Of a DNA stretch of 6,396 nt, positions 1-4,523 are shown in pieces (positions within the stretch are counted from its first letter, which is position 1; the number at the start of each line of letters is the position of its first letter). The notes under the pieces were generated by a model. The model saw only the letters and a list, made by a program, of their open reading frames with translations, was not told where the DNA came from and searched no databases. The position numbers were made by a program, and so were the translations under genes. Source of the DNA: Deltaproteobacteria bacterium (GTDB lineage: Bacteria > UBA10199 > SPLOWO2-01-44-7). The stretch is taken from the NCBI GenBank assembly GCA_016203765.1, contig JACQMB010000066.1, forward strand, positions 1-6,396. Direction: 5' to 3'.

Positions 1-2
1 CC

Positions 3-500
3 TTTATTTATGGGAAGGGGAGTGAGCGCCTCCAAACCGACCGTTGCCTTGAGGCGGTGACCCATGCCGATGTCGAAAAAATCCTAAAAAGAGAATTAAA
101 GCGGGGGCGTTATGACGTCGTCATCCACGCCATGGCCGTTTTGGATTTTGCGCCGGCCGTGGTTCGCAAAACAAAAACCGCCAGCCGCGGCGGGGGCTGG
201 ACCCTTCGTTTAAAACCGTCCCCCAAAATCATCGCGAAAATAAAAAAATGGGCGCCGGATGTTTTATTGGTTGGGTTTAAGCTGGAAGCGGGAGTGACGC
301 AAACAGAACTTTTGCAAAGGGCCCGGCGCTTGTTGAAGGAATCGCGGGCCGATTTTGTCCTGGCCAATCAGTTGACCGAAGGGGACGACGCGAAACACAA
401 CGGCTGGTTGCTGGATAAAATGGGGAAGGTGATTGGCAAGGCCAGGGGCAAAAAGCCATTGGCAAAACTGATTTTTTCTGCTCTAGAGAAGGGGGTGTAG
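3..500 (+). CDS. coaB: Phosphopantothenate-cysteine ligase, C-terminal part (5' end outside window)
   Basis: This enzyme joins cysteine to 4'-phosphopantothenate, the second step of coenzyme A synthesis from pantothenate, in the cytosol. The frame is open from the window edge (first codons read F-I-Y-G-K-G-S), so the GTG at 57 is internal and the true start lies upstream; 165 residues are visible. Recognisable blocks, in order, are IHAMAVLDFAP, the lysine-containing KTK segment, LKPSPKII, GFKLEAGV and ADFVLANQLT. This pattern, especially 'IH-MAV-D--P', 'PKII---K-W-P' and 'GFKL', matches the stand-alone CoaB of streptococci better than the CoaB half of fused CoaBC (Dfp), which usually has an 'AAVADYRP'-like block and 'GFAAET'. 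That comparison is from memory of the families, not an alignment. The stop TAG (498-500) lies 2 bp before a tRNA gene. Whether a CoaC domain or a separate coaC gene precedes it cannot be seen. Function is confident; stand-alone versus fused is less so. Confidence 0.9.
   Translation, partial: FIYGKGSERLQTDRCLEAVTHADVEKILKRELKRGRYDVVIHAMAVLDFAPAVVRKTKTASRGGGWTLRLKPSPKIIAKIKKWAPDVLLVGFKLEAGVTQTELLQRARRLLKESRADFVLANQLTEGDDAKHNGWLLDKMGKVIGKARGKKPLAKLIFSALEKGV
459..487 (+). promoter_or_regulatory. Candidate sigma70-type promoter for tRNA-Leu, inside the coaB 3' end
   Basis: TTGGCA (459-464; five of six bases of the -35 consensus) lies 17 bp from TCTAGA (482-487; three of six bases of the -10 consensus). 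Transcription would start near 494-496, just before the tRNA 5' end at 503. The alternative is that the tRNA is processed from the coaB transcript. The -10 match is poor, so this is only a candidate. Confidence 0.25.
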
Positions 501-502
501 TC

Positions 503-587
503 GCCGCGGTGGCGGAACTGGCAGACGCGCGAGACTCAAAATCTCGTGACCTTTACGGTCGTGTGGGTTCGACCCCCTCCCGCGGCA
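503..587 (+). tRNA. tRNA-Leu (anticodon CAA, reads UUG)
   Basis: This is an 85-nt class II tRNA cloverleaf. The acceptor stem GCCGCGG (503-509) pairs perfectly with CCGCGGC (580-586), and the discriminator base is A587, as expected for leucine. The D arm is GCG (512-514) with CGC (526-528), with GG at 520-521. The anticodon stem CGAGA (530-534) pairs with TCTCG (542-546), and the loop CTCAAAA places CAA at 537-539. The long variable arm is GACC (548-551) with GGTC (557-560). The T loop is TTCGACC (568-574). The T stem GTGGG/CCCTC (563-567/575-579) has one U-U mismatch (564/578). CCA is not encoded: the bases after A587 are CAC. The gene begins only 2 bp after the coaB stop and may share its transcript. 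Confidence 0.93.
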
Positions 588-600
588 CACTCTTTTTTTA
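580..600 (+). terminator. Possible T-run terminator after the tRNA
   Basis: Seven T residues at 593-599 follow the tRNA 3' end by 5 bp, preceded by the GC-rich 3' half of the acceptor stem. There is no separate stable hairpin, so any termination would rely on tRNA folding upstream of the U tract. On the other strand the same region lies just past the end of the converging 619-1350 gene, where a weak CCCG/CGGG stem (609-612/623-626) with a 10-nt A/T loop is the only structure I can see. Confidence 0.2.
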
Positions 601-618
601 AAACAAATCCCGAAATTT

Positions 619-1350
619 TTAGCGGGTATGATCGATCCGGAGGGCACCGGCGTTGTCGCGGCCGGCGACCACCCCGTCGGTGGCCGCGGTGAGGGTTATT
701 TGTTGGTTGCCATTCAAAAAACTGACCACCGGATCGCCCTCTAAAACACGCTCCCCGCCTTGCACATGAAAAACGGCGCTCCTTTTTGTCGAGGCGGAAA
801 CAAGATAACGGCTTTGTTGGATCGGTGAGTTTAAGAGGGGATTCAACGCTTGCAGGACGGCTTCGACCCGGGGGGAAGGAACGCGCGTCACCTCCAAAAA
901 AAAGGAATTATCGTCCGCCAACCCCCTCACCCAATCGACGGTCCCGTCATTATCCCGATCCCTTAAAAAAAGTTGCGAGGAATAATTTCTTGAACCGAGG
1001 GGCCACGCAAACTCCTGACTGCGGCAGGAGACAACCTCTCCCTTGTCCGCATCGATACGGAAGGAGAGGGTATCTTTCCCTTTGTGGCCGGAGGCCTCCG
1101 TCGCGAGCCGGCCGGCGAGAAGGCGGCCCAGTTCGGCGGCCGTTTGGCTGGCGGATTGTTTGACCGACTCGTCATCGCCGTAAAATTGTGCCTCCCCATT
1201 TTCCGTTTGTCGAAAGGATCCGGTGGTGAGGTGATCACCCACGTAGGTATGGCCGTAGAGGACGCCGGTACCGGCCTCCGCCGCCCAAACGCGCTCCCGT
1301 ACCGGTCCCTCCCTAGTCGGACTCAGCACGTAGCTATGGACGGTGGTCAT
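619..1350 (-). CDS. Hypothetical protein (243 aa) with a D-x-D-x-D-G calcium-loop-like motif, downstream of rpoZ
   Basis: I do not recognise this family. The protein reads from ATG at 1350 to TAA at 621-619. It has no signal peptide or membrane segment, one cysteine, and a mixed soluble composition. Residues 131-139 read DRDNDGTVD, like the Asp-rich calcium loops of EF-hand or FG-GAP (integrin-type) repeats; it occurs once, and position 12 of the loop is Arg rather than Glu/Asp, so it is not a canonical EF-hand. A Ser/Ala/Leu-rich segment (about residues 62-86) is predicted helical by eye, and the C-terminal third (about 183-243) looks beta-rich. It lies 6 bp after the rpoZ stop, in the same frame as rpoZ, with no Shine-Dalgarno before its ATG, so translation probably depends on rpoZ. 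It is most likely real because it is long, opposes no better gene and sits in an operon-like position. Overlapping plus-strand frames show no family resemblance. Confidence 0.7.
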   Translation of the reverse strand: MTTVHSYVLSPTREGPVRERVWAAEAGTGVLYGHTYVGDHLTTGSFRQTENGEAQFYGDDESVKQSASQTAAELGRLLAGRLATEASGHKGKDTLSFRIDADKGEVVSCRSQEFAWPLGSRNYSSQLFLRDRDNDGTVDWVRGLADDNSFFLEVTRVPSPRVEAVLQALNPLLNSPIQQSRYLVSASTKRSAVFHVQGGERVLEGDPVVSFLNGNQQITLTAATDGVVAGRDNAGALRIDHTR

Positions 1351-1356
1351 AAACGG

Positions 1357-1575
1357 CTAATGCTTCTTCTTTTTCTTTTTTTCCTCTTCGGGTTCGGCGA
1401 TCTTGACTTTGCCGGCGGCGATTTCGCGAAGGGCGGTGACGATTTCCCGGTTTTCGCACTCGACGGTGGGATGGGAGCCCTTAAAAAGCATTTTGGCTCG
1501 CTTGACCGCGGCATGAACCAAAGCGAAGCGATTGACGACCTGCGTGAGACAATCTTCAACGGTAACTCTGGCCAT
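1357..1575 (-). CDS. rpoZ: DNA-directed RNA polymerase omega subunit
   Basis: Omega is the small subunit that helps assemble and stabilise RNA polymerase by clamping the beta-prime C-terminus; in many bacteria it also forms part of a ppGpp site. The 72-residue product has the family signature in order: MARVTVEDC at the N-terminus, NRFALVHAAVKRAK in the first helical region and REIVTALREIAAGKV near the end, followed by a charged tail (E-P-E-E-E then six Lys and His). The start is set at ATG 1575 because M-A-R-V-T-V is the usual beginning of omega. An upstream in-frame ATG at 1584 would add M-N-T; neither has a strong ribosome site, although a GGA lies 5 nt before the 1584 codon. Length is typical of the family. 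The usual neighbours gmk and spoT are absent here. The gene leads a minus-strand pair with the 619-1350 gene. Confidence 0.93.
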   Translation of the reverse strand: MARVTVEDCLTQVVNRFALVHAAVKRAKMLFKGSHPTVECENREIVTALREIAAGKVKIAEPEEEKKKKKKH

Positions 1576-1582
1576 GGTGTTC

Positions 1583-1611
1583 ATTTAGTCCAAGGGGGGT
1601 CAGAAAGTCAA
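1583..1611 (-). promoter_or_regulatory. Candidate promoter for rpoZ
   Basis: Read on the minus strand, TTGACT (1611-1606; five of six bases of the -35 consensus) is 17 bp from CTAAAT (1588-1583; three of six bases of the -10 consensus). The -10 would overlap the upstream ATG at 1584, so the transcript would begin close to the ATG at 1575, giving a leaderless or nearly leaderless rpoZ mRNA. This would explain the missing Shine-Dalgarno, but the -10 is weak. Confidence 0.22.
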
Positions 1612-1709
1612 GTCCTTGTTTTTTCTGGTTTTTTAGTCCCTGGTCCGTGGTCCCTTGTCCATGGTCCTCCTTTGACGCTCCTTTTAAACTGTGCTAACGC
1701 TCAACGTTC
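1585..1709. other. Divergent intergenic region between rpoZ and the histidine kinase gene
   Basis: This 125-bp region must hold the promoters for both the minus-strand rpoZ pair and the plus-strand kinase-gspC-gspD cluster. It contains the heptamer array, T-rich tracts and the rpoZ promoter candidate. Towards the kinase I see TTGACG at 1672-1677 but no convincing -10 at the correct distance, and no Shine-Dalgarno before the ATG at 1710. I see no clear hairpin terminator. Confidence 0.6.
1636..1670. repeat. Heptamer tandem repeat, consensus GTCCNTG (about 4.5 copies)
   Basis: Five consecutive 7-bp units can be read on the plus strand: GTCCCTG, GTCCGTG, GTCCCTT, GTCCATG and GTCCTCC (the last degenerate after GTCC). 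On the minus strand these are GGAC-starting units. A related single copy, GTCCTTG, lies at 1612-1618. Between them is a T-rich direct repeat (GTTTTTTCTG at 1618-1627, then GTTTTTTAGT at 1628-1637). The array sits between the divergent rpoZ and histidine-kinase genes, so it could be a regulator-binding array, a dispersed intergenic repeat family or neutral low-complexity sequence. Confidence 0.75.
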
Positions 1710-3563
1710 ATGACCTTCGCACAGCTTTCAAAGCTGGGCTCGCCGGAATACCGGGAGCGGCACCTCTTTACCGCCCGCCTCCGCCTGGTCATCTTTGTCG
1801 GTTTTTGGGTCCTCTATGTCTATTTTTACCGGGGCGTGCTGATCCAATTGACGCCGGTCACCCTGATTGCGGCCGGTTCTTTTTTGGCGGTGACCCTTTC
1901 GTACTACTGGATTATCCAAAACCGTTTTGTTCTTCTTTCCATCATTCTCGAAATCGTTGCCGACCTTGTCACCATCACCGCCGTCATCCACATCGCCGAA
2001 GGCCCCTACAGCGATTTTTTTACGCTGTACCTTTTCTATATTTTCGCCGCCGGCATTTTTTATAATTATGTCCTGGCCCTCCTGATTGCCGGGGGCTGTG
2101 TTCTTTTTTACGGGATCTATCTCATCCTCTGCCAGCAGGGGACCATGCTCCCCCTCGTTCTGGATTGGGGAAATCAAATCCCCATTGAGACCCACTCCCC
2201 CGGCTATCATTTTTTCTTTTTGGCGGTCTTCGCGGTGCTGGTGGTCTACGCGGTCAAGGTGGCCAGCCACTTCAGCCAAAAACGGGAGCGGATGCTGGAG
2301 GCGCGCAACAAGGAGCTCTCGGCCCTGGCCCAGATGAGCTCCACCATCCGATCGACCATTTCGGTCGACGAGGTGTTAAAACAGATTCTCCAGGGACTGC
2401 AGGCGGGCCTCGATTTCGATTTGACCTATCTCCTTTTGTTCGATGAGGAAAAGGGTCGCGCCAGGGTTTTGGTTCCCGAGCGTCACCCGATGGTGGAAAA
2501 AATCAAGGGGCTGATCGGGCCCGTGCGGGGCGAATTGTCTTTTCCCCTGAACGCGCGGGAAAACACGGCCCTCCAATCCCTGCAAAAGAATCAGATCGTC
2601 TTTCGCGAAAAATTCGGTGAAATTCTGGCCGGCGTGGAGCCCCCGTTGGAACGGGGATTGATCGATAAAATTCAGGAGTCGGTCGGCTCGCACAAAATCG
2701 TGGGGGTCCCCCTGGTGGCCGAGCAGAAAATTTTGGGCGCCCTGGTCGGCTTTACCAAAGACAAATACATTGAAGAACGAACGGTCAAGACCTTGGAGGC
2801 CTTTGCCAATCAGGCGGCCCTCGTGCTGGAGGCCTCCCTTTTGATTCAGCGCCTCCGGGAGGCCAACCGGATCAAGTCCGAATTTCTCGCCACGATGAGC
2901 CACGAACTGCGCACCCCCCTGACGGCGATCATCGGTTTTTCGGAATTACTGCTGGAAGGGGTGATGGGCAAATTGACCGAAGAGCAGGAAGAAAGTCTGC
3001 GGGAGGTTTTAAACAACGGGGCCACCCTCCTCGAGATGATCAACAATCTTTTGGACATGGCCAAGGTGGAGGCCGGCAAGATGGAATTGGAAATTCAGCC
3101 TTTTGATTTGAAGGACCTCCTGGACCGGCTGGTCCACACCATCCGGTCCCTGATTCAAAAGAAGGGACAAAAATTAAAACTCGATTTGCCGAAGGAACCG
3201 GTGCCCCCCATCCGGGCCGATGAGCGGAAGGTCCAGCAGATTCTTCTGAATTTGTTGTCGAACGCCATCAAGTTTACCCCGGAGGGAGGGGAGATCCGGC
3301 TGGGGATGAAACATAAAAAGGATGCCTTTGAGCTTTTTGTGCAGGATACCGGCATCGGCATCCGTCCGGAAAATATCCCCAGGGTTTTTGATATGTTCTC
3401 CCAGGCCGACAGCTCGGTCACCCGGGGACACGGGGGAACCGGGCTGGGACTGACCCTTGCCAAGCAGTTCGCCGAGCTCCATCACGGGACCATTCAGGTG
3501 GAAAGCGAATACGGCAAAGGGGCCAAGTTTACTGTTATCCTGCCGCAGGATGTGGTAGGTTAA
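1710..3563 (+). CDS. Membrane sensor histidine kinase (six TM helices, GAF, HisKA, HATPase)
   Basis: This is a sensor kinase that would autophosphorylate on a histidine and pass phosphate to a separate response regulator. The 617-residue product has about six membrane segments (roughly residues 24-40, 47-68, 73-95, 103-120, 121-140 and 167-189), a short helical linker, and a GAF domain (about 205-372). The HisKA dimerisation domain has the H box S-H-E-L-R-T-P-L with His398. In the HATPase, the N box has Asn518 (LLSNAIKF), the G1 box is DTGIGI from Asp546, the F box is FDMF, and the G2 box is GHGGTGLGL (573-581). All catalytic motifs are intact. There is no receiver or HPt domain. The six-helix N-terminus resembles the PilS type, but PilS usually has PAS rather than GAF, so the symbol is left blank. 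No in-frame start lies between the upstream TAA (1695-1697) and ATG 1710; no clear Shine-Dalgarno is visible. It ends 6 bp before gspC, suggesting one operon and a role in sensing envelope or secretion state; the signal is unknown. Confidence 0.93.
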   Translation: MTFAQLSKLGSPEYRERHLFTARLRLVIFVGFWVLYVYFYRGVLIQLTPVTLIAAGSFLAVTLSYYWIIQNRFVLLSIILEIVADLVTITAVIHIAEGPYSDFFTLYLFYIFAAGIFYNYVLALLIAGGCVLFYGIYLILCQQGTMLPLVLDWGNQIPIETHSPGYHFFFLAVFAVLVVYAVKVASHFSQKRERMLEARNKELSALAQMSSTIRSTISVDEVLKQILQGLQAGLDFDLTYLLLFDEEKGRARVLVPERHPMVEKIKGLIGPVRGELSFPLNARENTALQSLQKNQIVFREKFGEILAGVEPPLERGLIDKIQESVGSHKIVGVPLVAEQKILGALVGFTKDKYIEERTVKTLEAFANQAALVLEASLLIQRLREANRIKSEFLATMSHELRTPLTAIIGFSELLLEGVMGKLTEEQEESLREVLNNGATLLEMINNLLDMAKVEAGKMELEIQPFDLKDLLDRLVHTIRSLIQKKGQKLKLDLPKEPVPPIRADERKVQQILLNLLSNAIKFTPEGGEIRLGMKHKKDAFELFVQDTGIGIRPENIPRVFDMFSQADSSVTRGHGGTGLGLTLAKQFAELHHGTIQVESEYGKGAKFTVILPQDVVG

Positions 3564-3569
3564 AAACGC

Positions 3570-4523
3570 ATGTTAGTCCTTTTAAAACAATACCTGTGGG
3601 TCTTCAATCTGGTGGCCATTTTGCTTTGCGCCTATTTCGGCGCCAAGCTGACGAATCTTTACATCGAAAATAAAATCACCGTGGAGTCGGCGGCCGTCAA
3701 GCCGCCGCCGCCCCCCTCTGCCGACGCCGCGGAGGAACGCGAATCCCCCCCTTTTTCGAAGTATCAAGTTATTTTGGAGCGGAATATTTTTGATTCGACG
3801 GAGTACCAGGCCGAGGAGGCCGCAATCGTGGGCCGGGACGAAACGCCCATACCCTCCGGGGAGGCGGTCAAGACCGGTTTGAATATCCAGGTGGTGGGGG
3901 TTTTGATGGTCGGCGAGGGCAAAGACCCCCGCTCTTCAGCCACCGTTTCCGGTGGAACGGGCCGGGGGGTCTCCATCGATACCTACGCGGTGGGGGATGA
4001 AAACGGTTTTGCCCCCAATACCAAATTAGTTCAGATCAAGATGGACCGGATCGAATTCCTCCATAATAACCGCCTGGAATACGCCCCCTTTGAGGAGGAT
4101 GCGGCGACCTCCATTTTCGGTCCGCCCCCCTCCGATTTGAAGACCGCGGCGGCCATGCTCGCCCCCCAGCCCTTCCAACCGGGTGAAGGGATTCAAAAAG
4201 AGGCGGAGGGAAAATTCATGATTGACCAGCGGGAGGTCCAAAACGCCTTAACCAATATCGACCGGCTTTATACCGAGATCCGGGCGGTCCCCAACTTCGC
4301 CGGGGGGAAGGTTTCCGGCATGAAAATTTTATCGGTGAAACAAGGCTCGATTTTTGATAAGCTGGGCCTCCAGCGGGGGGACATATTAAAGAAAATAAAC
4401 GGGTTGGAGCTGGATGTAAAACGCGGTTTTGAGATCTTCAGCCAGCTCAAAGACTCGAACCAGTTGAGCGTTGATCTGATTCGGCAAGGACAAAATGAAA
4501 CGTTTGAATATGAAATTCGCTAG
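3570..4523 (+). CDS. gspC: Type II secretion system protein GspC (inner-membrane PDZ protein)
   Basis: GspC links the inner-membrane T2SS platform to the outer-membrane secretin GspD and helps recruit substrates. The 317-residue protein shows the full family plan: a short cytoplasmic N-terminus, one membrane anchor (about residues 11-32), and a periplasmic Pro-rich linker with five consecutive prolines near residue 44. Next comes the homology region (about 63-180), with the R-N-I-F signature and an L-x-x-V-G-V-L strand. A linker follows (about 185-215), then a C-terminal PDZ domain (about 216-317) with SGMKILSV, GSIFDKLGLQRGD and INGLEL. The PDZ distinguishes it from PilP/coiled-coil types. 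The ATG at 3570 lies 6 bp after the kinase stop; only a weak AGG about 10 nt upstream serves as a ribosome site, so translational coupling is likely. Its 3' end overlaps gspD by 29 bp. Confidence 0.93.
   Translation: MLVLLKQYLWVFNLVAILLCAYFGAKLTNLYIENKITVESAAVKPPPPPSADAAEERESPPFSKYQVILERNIFDSTEYQAEEAAIVGRDETPIPSGEAVKTGLNIQVVGVLMVGEGKDPRSSATVSGGTGRGVSIDTYAVGDENGFAPNTKLVQIKMDRIEFLHNNRLEYAPFEEDAATSIFGPPPSDLKTAAAMLAPQPFQPGEGIQKEAEGKFMIDQREVQNALTNIDRLYTEIRAVPNFAGGKVSGMKILSVKQGSIFDKLGLQRGDILKKINGLELDVKRGFEIFSQLKDSNQLSVDLIRQGQNETFEYEIR
4486..4490 (+). promoter_or_regulatory. Ribosome binding site that decides the gspD start
   Basis: AAGGA, inside the gspC 3' end, lies 4 nt before ATG 4495. The next in-frame ATG (4510) has no Shine-Dalgarno at a workable distance: AAGGA would be 19 nt away. 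This favours 4495, which also supplies extra Lys/Arg residues for the signal-peptide N-region. Confidence 0.5.

Noticed and set aside
786..1163. Plus-strand open frame of 125 codons
   Set aside because: It is antisense to the 243-residue gene, very Arg/Pro-rich, and typical of a shadow frame in GC-rich DNA.
1633..1672. Minus-strand nine-codon micro-ORF (M-D-K-G-P-R-T-R-D) preceded by AAAGGAGG
   Set aside because: The purine run is only 3 nt from the ATG and the codons are simply the heptamer repeat read in one frame; a leader peptide is possible but the repeat explains it.
1084..1713. Plus-strand open frame of 209 codons
   Set aside because: It is antisense to rpoZ and the 5' part of the 619-1350 gene, runs through the heptamer array, and its product shows no family features; rpoZ on the other strand is certain.
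1728..2279. Minus-strand open frame of 183 codons
   Set aside because: It is antisense to the kinase membrane domain, with Asp/Gly/Gln-rich low-information composition and no motif.
2376..2903. Minus-strand open frame of 175 codons
   Set aside because: It is antisense to the GAF region of the kinase, whose domains are unambiguous.
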